Source: Leisingera daeponensis
Lineage (GTDB): Bacteria; Pseudomonadota; Alphaproteobacteria; Rhodobacterales; Rhodobacteraceae
Assembly (NCBI RefSeq): GCF_019801465.1
Contig: NZ_JAHVJA010000003.1
Location: 248,001-312,000 of the forward strand
DNA length: 64,000 nucleotides
Reading direction: 5' to 3'
Below the pieces are notes generated by a model. The model was not told the DNA's origin and searched no databases. It saw only the letters and a list, made by a program, of their open reading frames with translations. Shown here piece after piece: positions 34,811 through 43,815 of this stretch. The first letter of the stretch is position 1, and the number at the start of each line of letters is the position of its first letter. A program made the translations under genes and the position numbers.

Positions 34811-35665
34811 TCAGAAGTCGAGGCCCAGATCCAGCGTTCGCGCCGAATGGGTGAGCGCGCCGGAAGAAATGTAGTCGACCCCGGTTGCCGCCACCTCGGC
34901 TATGCGCTCAAGCCGCATGTTGCCGGAGGCTTCGGAAACGACATGGCCTTTGGCCATCTCCACGGCCTTGGCGAGGGTGGGTGTATCCATGTTGTCGAGC
35001 AGCACAACATCGGCGCCGCCGGTGGCGATCACTTCAGCGAGCTGGTCTAGGGTGTCGACCTCGATTTCCACCTTCATCATGTGGCTGACGCTGGCCTTGG
35101 CGGCTTCCAGCACCGCCTTGACCCCGCCGGCGGCAGCGATGTGGTTGTCCTTGATCAGGATTGCGTCCGACAGGCCGAATCGGTGGTTGTAGCCGCCGCC
35201 GTGCAGCACGGCCTGCTTCTCGGCAATGCGCAGGCCCGGAGTGGTCTTGCGGGTGCAGGTGATACGTGTGCCTGTGCCGCGTGTCTCGGCAGCAAAGGCG
35301 GCGGTCAGGGTGGCGATGCCGGTAAGGCGGCCGGCAAAGTTCAGCGCAACGCGCTCGCCCGACAGGATCGAGGCAGCAGAGCCTTCGATAGTCATCAGGG
35401 TGTCGCCCTTTTTGCATGGCGAGCCGTCGGCCAGCAGGGTTTCGATTTTCAGGCCGGCGTCCACCAGGTGAAAAGCGATGCGGGCGATCTGCATACCGGA
35501 GACCACACCGTCCTCGCGGGTATTCAGCCGGGCCGAGTAGGTTGCGGAGGCCGGGATAACCGCGCGGGTAGTGATATCGCCGTTCTGGCCCAAGTCCTCC
35601 ATCAGCGCGGCGCGAACCATCGGTTCCAGAATCAAGTCAGGCAGAGTGGCGAATTGAGTACTCAT
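34811..35665 (-). CDS. nadC: Nicotinate-nucleotide pyrophosphorylase (carboxylating)
   Basis: A 284-residue quinolinate phosphoribosyltransferase that turns quinolinate and PRPP into nicotinate mononucleotide in de novo NAD synthesis. Motifs include EDLGQNGDITTRAVIP (about 21-36), TRKTTPGLRIAEKQAVLHGGG-type residues near 138-158, KDNHI near 172 and VEVDTLDQ near 200. Its ATG overlaps the nadB stop by 4 bases. It ends the nadA-nadB-nadC operon. Confidence 0.96.
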   Translation of the reverse strand: MSTQFATLPDLILEPMVRAALMEDLGQNGDITTRAVIPASATYSARLNTREDGVVSGMQIARIAFHLVDAGLKIETLLADGSPCKKGDTLMTIEGSAASILSGERVALNFAGRLTGIATLTAAFAAETRGTGTRITCTRKTTPGLRIAEKQAVLHGGGYNHRFGLSDAILIKDNHIAAAGGVKAVLEAAKASVSHMMKVEIEVDTLDQLAEVIATGGADVVLLDNMDTPTLAKAVEMAKGHVVSEASGNMRLERIAEVAATGVDYISSGALTHSARTLDLGLDF

Positions 35666-37218
35666 GTCAGTTCCTTCACAGCCTTGGTTCGGATCGCCAG
35701 GGCCTCGTCCAGGGTGATGCGGGTGCGGTGGGCCTGCGCGGGATCAGCGTCAGGGAAATCGTCGCGGAAATGACCGCCGCGGCTTTCCTCGCGCTGAAGC
35801 GCGGCGGCGGCGATCAGCGTGGCGGTTGCGCACATATTGGTAAAGTTCTCGTCCGCTGCCTGTTCAGCTTCAAGCCGGGCAATTGCGGCAAGGGCATGTT
35901 TCAGGCCGGTGGCAGTGCGGCGGACGCCAGCGTGGGCGGTCATGGTTTGGCGCAAGTCATTCAACGCCGCCGGGTCCAGTTCCTGTCCGCCTTCCGGAAA
36001 GCTGGGCCGGACGGCTCCGGCGTCTGAAGGGGCAGCCAATGATGCCATGTCCTGCGCGGCATTGCGGGCATAGACCAGCGCCTCCAGCAGCCCGTTGGAG
36101 GCGAGACGGTTGGCGCCGTGCAGACCGGTCGAGGATGCCTCGCCGCACACCCAGAGCCTGGCCAGGCTGGTGCGGCCATTCATGTCCGCCTCTACCCCGC
36201 CCATGTGGTAATGGGCAGCGACGGCAACCGGGATCGGCTTTTGCACCGGGTCGATTCCAGCGCGTGCACATGTTTCTGCCACGGTTGGGAAACGGGTCAG
36301 GACCTCCGCGCCCAAGGCGTCGCGTGTGTCGAGCATCGGGCGGCGCCCGGCTTGCGTTTCCGCAAAGATGGCGCGGGCGACAATGTCGCGGGGAGCCAGC
36401 TCCGCGTCGGGGTGCGCGGCCAGCATGAACCGTTCGCCGCGCGCATTGACAAGAACTGCGCCTTCGCCGCGGAGAGCCTCGGTGGCGAGCGGCGCCGGGT
36501 CCTCGCCGATGTCAAAGGCGGTGGGGTGGAACTGCACGAATTCCGGGTCGGCGATGCGGGCACCGGCGCGGGCGGCAAATCCGATCACCTGGCCGCGGAT
36601 GCGGTGCGGATTGGTGGTGTGGGCGTAAAGCCCGCCGGAGCCTCCGCCCGCCAGCAGCACAGCTGGCGCTTTGACAAGCACTGGAGCAGATGGAGCATCG
36701 GCGCGGGTGATCCAGATGCCGGTGGCTGTGCTGCCCTCTGTTTCCAGCCGCACGGCCTGGGTGTTTTCCAGAACCTGCACAGAGGGCGCCGCGCGGACCG
36801 CGGCAATCAGCGTCCGCATGATCTGACCGCCGGCCTGATCACCCTTCACCCGGACCACGCGGGCGGCGGAATGGGCAGCTTCGCGGCTCATCACATAGTT
36901 GCCATCAGCGTCGCGGTCAAAGGGAGTGCCAAGTTCGGTCAGATCGATGATGTGCTTGCGGGCCACCTTCGTGACCATGGCGGCAACCGCAGGGTCCACC
37001 GTGCCGGCCCCCGCCTGCAGGGTGTCAGCGGCGTGGGCCTCTGGCGTGTCATGGCTGGCCATTGCTGCGGCCACACCGCCTTGGGCCCAGGCCGAGCTTG
37101 CGCCCTCGCCCAAGGTTTCGGGGGAGATAACAAGGACCGGCCGGGGCGCCAGCTCAAGCGCGGCGTAAAGCGCGCCCAGACCTGCGCCGGCAATGACGAT
37201 ACGGCCGGTTTCGATCAC
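35662..37218 (-). CDS. nadB: L-aspartate oxidase
   Basis: A 518-residue flavoprotein of the succinate dehydrogenase/fumarate reductase family that oxidises aspartate to iminoaspartate, the substrate of NadA. The FAD motif GAGLGALYAALEL lies at about 10-22, the SSAWAQGGVAAA segment near 40, and HYHMGGVEAD near 335. The start codon is GTG at 37218, 3 bases after the nadA stop, suggesting coupled translation. It is a little shorter than E. coli NadB (540). Confidence 0.95.
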   Translation of the reverse strand: MIETGRIVIAGAGLGALYAALELAPRPVLVISPETLGEGASSAWAQGGVAAAMASHDTPEAHAADTLQAGAGTVDPAVAAMVTKVARKHIIDLTELGTPFDRDADGNYVMSREAAHSAARVVRVKGDQAGGQIMRTLIAAVRAAPSVQVLENTQAVRLETEGSTATGIWITRADAPSAPVLVKAPAVLLAGGGSGGLYAHTTNPHRIRGQVIGFAARAGARIADPEFVQFHPTAFDIGEDPAPLATEALRGEGAVLVNARGERFMLAAHPDAELAPRDIVARAIFAETQAGRRPMLDTRDALGAEVLTRFPTVAETCARAGIDPVQKPIPVAVAAHYHMGGVEADMNGRTSLARLWVCGEASSTGLHGANRLASNGLLEALVYARNAAQDMASLAAPSDAGAVRPSFPEGGQELDPAALNDLRQTMTAHAGVRRTATGLKHALAAIARLEAEQAADENFTNMCATATLIAAAALQREESRGGHFRDDFPDADPAQAHRTRITLDEALAIRTKAVKELT

Positions 37219-37221
37219 GGA

Positions 37222-38274
37222 TCAGATGCCCAGCTTTTGCGAAAGGTCAATCATCCGCTGCACCGCGATGCGGGCTTTTTCGGCAACCTCGGGATCCACT
37301 TCGACCGGCTCGGACATGGTGTGCAGAGACCACAGGACTTTCTCCAGCGTGATCTTCTTCATGTAGGGGCACATGTTGCAGGGGCCGACAAACTCCACCT
37401 CGGGCAGCTGATCGGCGATGTTCGACGCCATCGAGCATTCGGTGATCAGCAGGGCCTTTTCCGGCTTCTCGTCGGTCACGTATTTGACGATGCCGCTGGT
37501 CGAGCCGGAGAAGTCGGCCTCGGCAACCACGTCCGGCGGACATTCCGGGTGGGCAATCAGCCGCGTGCCCGGGTTCCACTCGCGGAAGTCGCGCAGGTCC
37601 TTGGCGGTGTACTGCTCATGCACGATGCAGGAGCCCTCCCACCAGACGATGTTCTTTTCCGGCACCTGCTGGGCGATGTTCTGCGCCAGATACTGGTCCG
37701 GGGTCATGATGATGGTGTCCTCTTCCATCGCGGCAACGATTTGCGCGGCATTGGAGGAGGTGCAGCAGATGTCCGACGCGGCCTTCACCTCGGCAGTGGT
37801 GTTCACATAGGTGACCACCGGCGCGCCGGGATAGCGGCGGCGCATCTCGGCGACGCCTTCGGCCGTAATGCTTTCGGCGAGCGAACAGCCGGCCTCCATG
37901 TCCGGGATCAGCACGGTCTTCTCCGGACTGAGGATTTTGGACGTTTCGGCCATGAAGTGCACGCCGCATTGCACGATCACGTCAGCCTCGACCCGGGTGG
38001 CCTCGATCGCCAGCTGCAGGCTGTCTCCAACGACGTCAGAGATGCCGTGATAGATTTCCGGCGTCATGTAGTTATGCGCCAGAATCACAGCGTTACGCTG
38101 TTTCTTCAGTTCCAGAATTGCCGCAACATACGGCGCATGGGTCGCCCATTCGACAGGGTTTACCACGCGGTCCATGCGGGCGTAGACGTCTGCCATCTGT
38201 TCGGCCAAGGCCGGGTTGGGAGCCAGATCGTAGTGGTTGGCGAGCTGATCCCGCATGGATTGCAGGTCGAACAT
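37222..38274 (-). CDS. nadA: Quinolinate synthase A
   Basis: A 350-residue 4Fe-4S enzyme that condenses iminoaspartate with dihydroxyacetone phosphate to quinolinate. AHNYMTPEIYHGISDVVGDSL-type sequence near 64-84 is diagnostic. Cysteines in VQCGVHFM, HPECPPD and PCNMCPYM are candidates for the cluster ligands. TTGAGGATACGCC provides the ribosome binding site before ATG 38274. It heads the nadABC operon. The 289 bases between it and tupB hold both promoters; I could not identify a known NAD-repressor site there. Confidence 0.96.
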   Translation of the reverse strand: MFDLQSMRDQLANHYDLAPNPALAEQMADVYARMDRVVNPVEWATHAPYVAAILELKKQRNAVILAHNYMTPEIYHGISDVVGDSLQLAIEATRVEADVIVQCGVHFMAETSKILSPEKTVLIPDMEAGCSLAESITAEGVAEMRRRYPGAPVVTYVNTTAEVKAASDICCTSSNAAQIVAAMEEDTIIMTPDQYLAQNIAQQVPEKNIVWWEGSCIVHEQYTAKDLRDFREWNPGTRLIAHPECPPDVVAEADFSGSTSGIVKYVTDEKPEKALLITECSMASNIADQLPEVEFVGPCNMCPYMKKITLEKVLWSLHTMSEPVEVDPEVAEKARIAVQRMIDLSQKLGI

Positions 38275-38563
38275 GGCGTATCCTCAAGGTTGCGTCCGGG
38301 GTGACACTTTGGGCGGGGGTTGTTTCATGTTCATATCATCCGCGCAAGCGCGTGTGAGCGGAAACGGAGCCAAATGCGGTGATTTGGCGCTAACAGGTGG
38401 TGTCTTCTGCCTGCCGTTGCTTCTCAGATGGGTATCAACAGCATAAATTTCCAGCCGTTTTGCCGTTTTTGGCTGTCCCGGCGTCCTCTCCTGTGATTTG
38501 GAGCCGTGAAAAGCCGTGTTAGACCGGACCGGTATGTGGCCCGAGGGAGTGTGACCGTACGCA

Positions 38564-39268
38564 ATGGATGATCTGTGGGCAGGACTGAGCCAGGCCTTTT
38601 GGCTGCTGGTGACGCTGGACGCGGATCTGGTGGAGATAACCCTGCGCTCGCTGCGGGTGACGCTTACGGCCTTGGTCATTGCCTGTACGATTGCGTTGCC
38701 GCTTGCAGCGTTTCTGGCGGTGCGGCGTTTCCGTCTGCGCCGGGCCACGATTGCGGTGCTGAACGCGCTGATGGGGCTGCCGCCGGTGGTCGTGGGGCTG
38801 GTGGTCTATGTGTTCCTGTCCCGGGCCGGTCCGTTCGGTGTGTTCGGCCTGCTGTTCACCCCCACCGCTATGATCATTGCCCAGGTGATCATCGTGGTGC
38901 CGTTGGTGGCCTCGGTTGCGCATCAGTCGTTGCGCGAGTTGTGGAGCGATTACCACGATCTGCTGATTTCGATGAACGCGACGCAATTCCAGCGTATTCA
39001 GGCGCTTCTGTGGGACGGGCGGCGGGCGTTGCTGACTGCCGCCCTAGCGGGCTTTGGCCGCGCCATAGGAGAAGTGGGCGCGATCATGGTGGTCGGTGGC
39101 AACATCGACCACGCGACCCGGGTTCTGACGACGGCGATCGCTTTGGAGACGGGTAAGGGTGAATTCGCCATGGCGCTGGGTCTTGGGTTCGTGCTGATCG
39201 CACTTGCTATCGCGGTGAACCTGGCGATTCACTGGCTGGGCCACACCGAAAGCGAGGGTCGCTGGTGA
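38564..39268 (+). CDS. tupB: Tungstate ABC transporter permease TupB
   Basis: A 234-residue permease with about five hydrophobic segments and an ABC-permease coupling loop in GFGRAIGEVGAIMVVGGNI (about 164-182). This sequence is typical of the TupB/ModB-like group with the fused GEVG motif. The next two genes are its ATPase and a TupA-type binding protein. The start lacks a good ribosome binding site; upstream in-frame codons include a stop, so ATG 38564 is the first possible ATG. Several copies of GCCGT occur in the upstream region (38454, 38462, 38503, 38513). Confidence 0.88.
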   Translation: MDDLWAGLSQAFWLLVTLDADLVEITLRSLRVTLTALVIACTIALPLAAFLAVRRFRLRRATIAVLNALMGLPPVVVGLVVYVFLSRAGPFGVFGLLFTPTAMIIAQVIIVVPLVASVAHQSLRELWSDYHDLLISMNATQFQRIQALLWDGRRALLTAALAGFGRAIGEVGAIMVVGGNIDHATRVLTTAIALETGKGEFAMALGLGFVLIALAIAVNLAIHWLGHTESEGRW

Positions 39269-39978
39269 TGCAGCTGTTTCCGCTGACAGCCAGGGGCGCC
39301 ATGGTGCGCCGCCGCGGCAAGGTGCTGGTCGGCCCTGTGGACCTGACGCTGGAGGGGCAGGGCACTTCGATTGTGATTGGCCCCAACGGGGCGGGCAAAA
39401 CGACGCTGCTGAAGATGCTGCACGGTATTGTGCGGATGAATGGAGGCAGCCTTGGCTGGACCTGCCCCCTGGACGAGGCGCAGAAACATCAGGCCTTCGT
39501 GTTCCAGACTCCGGTCATGATGCGGCGGACGGTAATAGAAAACATCGCTTATCCGCTGCGTTTGACCGGAACGGGCCGCAAGGAAGCCCGCGCTTTGGCC
39601 GCCGAATGGGCGGCGCGGGTCGGCCTGGGCGCGATTCTGGAGCGTCAGGCCACCATGCTTTCAGGCGGCGAGCGGCAGAAGCTGGCGCTCGCCCGCGCGC
39701 TCGTGCGCGAACCGCAGGTGCTGTTCCTGGATGAACCCTGTGCGGCTCTGGATGGCCGCGCCACGCGCGAGATCGAGGAAATCCTTGCCCGGGCCGCCGC
39801 CTCTGGCACGCGGCTGATCATGTCGACCCACAATATGGGGCAGGCAAGGCGTCTGGCGGATGAGGTGATCTTCGTCCTTGGAGGCCGCATTCACGAATTT
39901 GGTCCGGCAAATGATTTCTTCGCCGGGCCGGAGACCGCGCAAGCACGCGCATTTCTGAACGGAGATATTGTCGAATGA
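39268..39978 (+). CDS. tupC: Tungstate ABC transporter ATP-binding protein TupC
   Basis: A 236-residue ABC ATPase with Walker A GPNGAGKTT (about 38-46), signature LSGGERQKLALARAL (about 131-145), Walker B VLFLDEP (about 151-157) and the switch histidine in MSTHNMGQ. It energises tungstate uptake with TupB and TupA. The ATG at 39268 overlaps the tupB stop (TGATG) and is preferred over the GTG directly before it. Confidence 0.88.
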   Translation: MQLFPLTARGAMVRRRGKVLVGPVDLTLEGQGTSIVIGPNGAGKTTLLKMLHGIVRMNGGSLGWTCPLDEAQKHQAFVFQTPVMMRRTVIENIAYPLRLTGTGRKEARALAAEWAARVGLGAILERQATMLSGGERQKLALARALVREPQVLFLDEPCAALDGRATREIEEILARAAASGTRLIMSTHNMGQARRLADEVIFVLGGRIHEFGPANDFFAGPETAQARAFLNGDIVE

Positions 39979-40778
39979 AAAAGCTGATTATCAGCGCAGT
40001 CGCTTCTTTGGCTCTTGCCACTTCCGCAATGGCGGAAGAGTTGAAAATGGCGGTGACAACCTCTTTCCACAATTCCGGCCTGGCAGAGATCCTGCTGCCG
40101 GAGATCAAACAGGACCTGGGGCTGGAGGTTCAGCTGCTGGTGGTCGGAACCGGCCAGGCGATCCGTCTGGGCGAGGCGGGCGACGTGGATGCCATCCTGG
40201 TGCATTCGAAGTCGGCCGAAGAGAAGTTCCTGGCAGGCGGAAACGGCACCCACCGCCGCGAGATCATGTACAATGATTTCGTGTTTGTTGGCCCCAAGGG
40301 GGATGAAGCTGGAATCGCGGAAGCTGCCGACGCAGCCGGGGCGCTGCAAAAGATTGCTGAAGCCGAGGCATCTTTTGTCAGCCGCGGCGATGACAGCGGC
40401 ACCCATAAAAAGGAACTGAGCCTTTGGAAAGCGGCAGAGCTGGATCCCGCAGCTTTCGGCACGTGGTACCGAGCGGTCGGGGCCGGCATGGGCGCCGCAC
40501 TGAACACCGCCGCAGGCATGGATGCCTATATCATGTCGGACCGCGCGAGCTGGCTGAACTTTGGCAACAAAGGCGGTTTGGATCTGCTGTTCGCGGGCGA
40601 TCCGGTGCTGTTCAACCAGTATGCCTACCTGCCAGTGAGCCCGGAAAAGCATCCCCATGTGAAGCATGATCTGGCGATGCAATTGGAGGGCTGGCTGGTC
40701 TCGGACAAGGCCAAGGAACTGATCAATGGCTACCAGATCAACGGCGAAACGTTGTTTGTCTTCAACGCCAAGCAGTAA
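39975..40778 (+). CDS. tupA: Tungstate-binding periplasmic protein TupA
   Basis: A 267-residue secreted binding protein. The signal peptide MKKLIISAVASLALATSAMA is cut after residue 20. The mature protein begins EELKMAVTTSFHNSGL, with the VTTS segment typical of TupA anion binding, and SRGDDSGTHKKEL near 136 is a second oxyanion-site motif. TupA is highly selective for tungstate over molybdate. It overlaps tupC by 4 bases, and a terminator follows. A tungsten or molybdenum enzyme such as SoeA, or one elsewhere, would be the consumer. Confidence 0.9.
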   Translation: MKKLIISAVASLALATSAMAEELKMAVTTSFHNSGLAEILLPEIKQDLGLEVQLLVVGTGQAIRLGEAGDVDAILVHSKSAEEKFLAGGNGTHRREIMYNDFVFVGPKGDEAGIAEAADAAGALQKIAEAEASFVSRGDDSGTHKKELSLWKAAELDPAAFGTWYRAVGAGMGAALNTAAGMDAYIMSDRASWLNFGNKGGLDLLFAGDPVLFNQYAYLPVSPEKHPHVKHDLAMQLEGWLVSDKAKELINGYQINGETLFVFNAKQ

Positions 40779-40799
40779 ACCCCGCACCCGCGGAACACG

Positions 40800-40826
40800 G
40801 CCCCTGCCAGTTGGCGGGGGCTTTTT
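40800..40826 (+). terminator. Rho-independent terminator of tupBCA
   Basis: GCCCCTGCC / GGCGGGGGC form a 9-base stem (one G-U pair) around AGTT, followed by TTTTT. Confidence 0.85.
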
Positions 40827-40853
40827 GCTGTGCGGGTGTCGGCCCGTGTGGCC

Positions 40854-41567
40854 TCAGTCCTCGCCGCCGACGGTCAGGGTGACCCGGTCACCGGCAAACC
40901 AGGTGCGGCCGAACTCTACCGGTGTGCCGTCGGGGTCCACGCTGATCGAGGTGGTGCGCAGGATTGGCGCGCCTTCGCTGATGCGCAGATGCAAGGCCTG
41001 CGTGGCAGTGGCCAGCTTGGCGGTGATGCGGGTCTCGAGCCGGGTGTAATCCGCCACGCCGCAAGCCTTCAGCGCCGCGGTGATCGAGGTTTCTTCGCGC
41101 AGGGCGCCGCAGAGATCCGGCAACCGTTCCGCCGGAAAAATCGCCTGCGCCAGCGCCACCGGCTGGCCATCGGCCAGCGACAGCCCGTCATAGACATGCA
41201 CCGGATCACCCGGCGCCAGCCCCAGCGCCTCAGCCTCGCGTACACCGGCCGCACGGGTTTCCAGCATCAACACCTGCTTGGCCGGAGTGCGCCCCTCGCG
41301 GGCCAGGTTCTGGTGAAAGCGCACCCGCTTGCCGATCGGGTAATCCGCGGGCTTGGCCGCCACAAACACGCCCGCACCCCGGCGCGCATGGACGAGTCCC
41401 TGCTCGGCCATCTCGGCCAGGGCGCGGCGCACCGTGTGCCGGTTTACCCCGAAGCGTGCGGACAACTGTGCCTCAGGCGGCAGCTTGGCGCCGGTCTCGT
41501 AGCGCCCCTGCGCGATGTCGTCGGTTAGGGCAATGGCAATGGATTTCCAAACGGGGGTGCGGGCCAT
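40854..41567 (-). CDS. phnF: GntR/UTRA-family regulator PhnF
   Basis: A 237-residue regulator with an N-terminal GntR winged helix (about 5-72, LPPEAQLSARFGVNRHTVRRALAEM) and a C-terminal UTRA ligand domain (about 90-230). It is divergent from phnG-phnN across 107 bases and should repress the carbon-phosphorus lyase genes until a phosphonate-related signal or phosphate limitation relieves it. The intergenic region contains a palindromic operator candidate. Confidence 0.93.
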   Translation of the reverse strand: MARTPVWKSIAIALTDDIAQGRYETGAKLPPEAQLSARFGVNRHTVRRALAEMAEQGLVHARRGAGVFVAAKPADYPIGKRVRFHQNLAREGRTPAKQVLMLETRAAGVREAEALGLAPGDPVHVYDGLSLADGQPVALAQAIFPAERLPDLCGALREETSITAALKACGVADYTRLETRITAKLATATQALHLRISEGAPILRTTSISVDPDGTPVEFGRTWFAGDRVTLTVGGED

Positions 41568-41623
41568 GTCACGGAACTTTCACAAGACTCAGATTGCGCC
41601 GCCCGGAGCGACTCGGCTAACAT

Positions 41624-41652
41624 TTGTCTAGTTGTATAGTTGAAGTAGACAA
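41624..41652. promoter_or_regulatory. Probable PhnF operator in the phnF-phnG promoter region
   Basis: TTGTCTA (41624-41630) and TAGACAA (41646-41652) form a perfect 7-base inverted repeat with a 15-base spacer that itself contains GTTGTATAG. It ends 22 bases before phnG. Confidence 0.6.
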
Positions 41653-41674
41653 CCCGGCCAAGAGGCTTAGACAG

Positions 41675-42127
41675 ATGAACACGAATATTTCCGCACAGGA
41701 CCGCAAGGGCTGGATGAGCCTGCTGGCCAGTGCAGACGAGGCCCGGCTTTCGGAGCTGTGGCAGGGCTACGGGGCGGATCCTGCCTTTGACTGGCTGCGC
41801 GCGCCCGAAGCGGGCGGCGTCATGGTGCGCGGCCGCATGGGCGGCAGCGGCGCGCCCTTCAACCTGGGCGAGATGACGGTCACCCGCTGCGCGCTGGTTT
41901 TGGCGGATGGCAGCGCGGGCCACGGATATGTGCAGGGCCGCAGCAAGGCCAAGGCCGAGATCGCCGCCAAGATTGACGCGCTGATGCAGACCTCGGCAGC
42001 GGACGATCTGCGTGCCGCAGTGCTGGCTCCGCTGGCCGCCGAACAGACGGCCAGGAAGGAAGCCCGCGCCGCCAAGGCCGCGGCCACCAACGTCGAATTT
42101 TTCACAATGGTACGGGGCGAAGACTGA
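41675..42127 (+). CDS. phnG: Carbon-phosphorus lyase core subunit PhnG
   Basis: The 150-residue protein (same length as E. coli PhnG) is part of the PhnGHIJ complex. With PhnI it forms the nucleosidase step that displaces adenine from ATP by a phosphonate. The central MVRGRMGGSGAPFNLGEMTVTR-type region (about 50-70) is the conserved core. AGAGG is 9 bases before ATG 41675; the preceding open frame lies in the operator region. It overlaps phnH by one base. Confidence 0.95.
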   Translation: MNTNISAQDRKGWMSLLASADEARLSELWQGYGADPAFDWLRAPEAGGVMVRGRMGGSGAPFNLGEMTVTRCALVLADGSAGHGYVQGRSKAKAEIAAKIDALMQTSAADDLRAAVLAPLAAEQTARKEARAAKAAATNVEFFTMVRGED

Positions 42128-42711
42128 TGCAGCCACAGACCCAAAACACCATCTACGGCGGCGGCTTTGCCAACCCGCCGGTGGATTCGGCGCATGGGTT
42201 CCGCGCCGCGATGAACGCCATGGCGCGCCCCGGCACGATCCAGCAGATCAGCGGCGCTGTGCCGCTCGACGGCATCTCGTCTGCGGCTGGCGCGCTGCTG
42301 CTGACCCTGTGTGACCCGGAAACCGGCGTCTATCTGGCGCCGGATGTGGACAGCGACGACCTGCGCGGTTGGCTGACCTTTCACACCGGCGCGCCGGTTG
42401 TCGCGGCTGAGCGGGCGGATTTCGCCTTGGGCCGCTGGGCGGCGCTGATGCCGCTGGATCGCTTCCGCATAGGAACCGCGGAATATCCGGACCGGTCGGC
42501 AACGCTGATCGTCGAGATGCCAGAACTGGATGCCCCCAACGCACGGCTGCAAGGGCCGGGGATCAAGGACAGCGCCCGCCTGACGCTGCCGGAACTGGAC
42601 GCATTTCAGCAAAACGCGATGCTCTATCCGCTGGGCGTCGATTTCTTTTTCACATCGGGGTCGAAGCTGGCGGCGCTGCCCCGCTCGACCAAAGTCACCG
42701 CTGGGGAATAG
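42127..42711 (+). CDS. phnH: Carbon-phosphorus lyase core subunit PhnH
   Basis: A 194-residue PLP-transferase-like fold protein without PLP function, needed for the PhnGHIJ core. The start HGFRAAMNAMARPGTI (about 21-36) and the end PLGVDFFFTSGSKLAALPRST are typical. Start and stop are tightly packed between phnG and phnI (TGATG overlap upstream, 3 bases downstream). Confidence 0.95.
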   Translation: MQPQTQNTIYGGGFANPPVDSAHGFRAAMNAMARPGTIQQISGAVPLDGISSAAGALLLTLCDPETGVYLAPDVDSDDLRGWLTFHTGAPVVAAERADFALGRWAALMPLDRFRIGTAEYPDRSATLIVEMPELDAPNARLQGPGIKDSARLTLPELDAFQQNAMLYPLGVDFFFTSGSKLAALPRSTKVTAGE

Positions 42712-42714
42712 ACC

Positions 42715-43815
42715 ATGTATGTTGCAGTAAAAGGCGGCGAGCAGGCGATCGACAACGCCCATGCCTGGCTGGCCGAGGAACGCCGCGGCGACACCTCCGT
42801 GGCCGAGCTCAGCCTCGCCCAGATCCGCGAGCAACTGGCCCTTGCGGTCAACCGGGTGATGGCGGAGGGCTCGCTCTATGATCCCGACCTTGCCGCGTTG
42901 GCAATCAAACAATCGCGCGGCGACCTGATCGAGGCGATCTTCCTGATCCGCGCCTATCGCACCACGCTGCCGCGCTTTGGCTACACGCAGCCGGTGGACA
43001 CCGGCGCGATGGCTTGTGACCGCCGCATCTCGGCTACCTTCAAGGACGCGCCGGGCGGACAGGTGCTGGGGCCGACATTCGACTACACCCACCGGTTGCT
43101 CGACTTCAAACTGGCCGCTGACGGCGAGGTGCCTGCCGCGCCAGAAGCAGAGCCGCGCCGCGAGCCGACGCCGCATATCACGGAGTTCCTGCAGGGCGAG
43201 GACATCATCGAGCGCGAGCCCGCCTCGGACGCGGAGCCGGGCGATCTGACCCGCGAGCCGATGGCCTTTCCGGCGGGCCGCGCTGTGCGGCTGCAATCGC
43301 TGACGCGCGGCGATGAGGGTTTCATCCTTGGCATGGCCTATTCGACCCAGCGTGGCTATGCGCGCAACCACGCCTTTGTCGGCGAGCTGCGCATTGGCAC
43401 CGTGCCGGTCGAAATGGAGATCCCCGAGCTGGGCTTTTCCATCGAGATCGGCGAGATCGCGCTGACCGAATGTGAGACGGTGAACCAGTTCAAGGGCTCC
43501 AAAACCGTGCCGCCGCAATTCACCCGCGGCTATGGCCTGGTGTTCGGCCAGTCAGAGCGCAAATCCATCGCCATGGCGCTGGTTGACCGCGCCCTGCGCT
43601 GGGAAGAGCTTGGCGAGGACAACGTCGGGGCGGCAGCACAGGACGAGGAGTTTGTCCTGAGCCACGCCGACAACATCCAGGCCACCGGCTTCCTCGAGCA
43701 CATCAAGCTGCCGCATTACGTCGATTTCCAGTCCGAGCTGGAGCTGGTCCGCAAACTGCGCCGCGAGGCTGCAGAACTGGCGGAAAACCTTGCAGCACAG
43801 GAGGCTGCGGAATGA
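42715..43815 (+). CDS. phnI: Carbon-phosphorus lyase core subunit PhnI
   Basis: A 366-residue core subunit with nucleosidase activity. It begins MYVAVKGGEQAIDNAHAWL, as in other PhnI proteins, and contains SLTRGDEGFILGMAYSTQRG near 197-216 and GYARNHAFVGELRIG after it. It overlaps phnJ by 4 bases. Together with PhnG, PhnH and PhnL it would make the ribose-1-phosphonate-5-triphosphate. Confidence 0.96.
   Translation: MYVAVKGGEQAIDNAHAWLAEERRGDTSVAELSLAQIREQLALAVNRVMAEGSLYDPDLAALAIKQSRGDLIEAIFLIRAYRTTLPRFGYTQPVDTGAMACDRRISATFKDAPGGQVLGPTFDYTHRLLDFKLAADGEVPAAPEAEPRREPTPHITEFLQGEDIIEREPASDAEPGDLTREPMAFPAGRAVRLQSLTRGDEGFILGMAYSTQRGYARNHAFVGELRIGTVPVEMEIPELGFSIEIGEIALTECETVNQFKGSKTVPPQFTRGYGLVFGQSERKSIAMALVDRALRWEELGEDNVGAAAQDEEFVLSHADNIQATGFLEHIKLPHYVDFQSELELVRKLRREAAELAENLAAQEAAE

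Noticed and set aside
36118-38304. 728-codon plus-strand frame opposite nadB and nadA
   Set aside because: It spans two well-recognised minus-strand genes and shows no motif or ribosome binding site of its own; codon-bias shadow.
41767-43518. 583-codon minus-strand frame opposite phnG, phnH and phnI
   Set aside because: The sense-strand genes have family lengths and tight overlaps; the antisense frame has no recognisable features.
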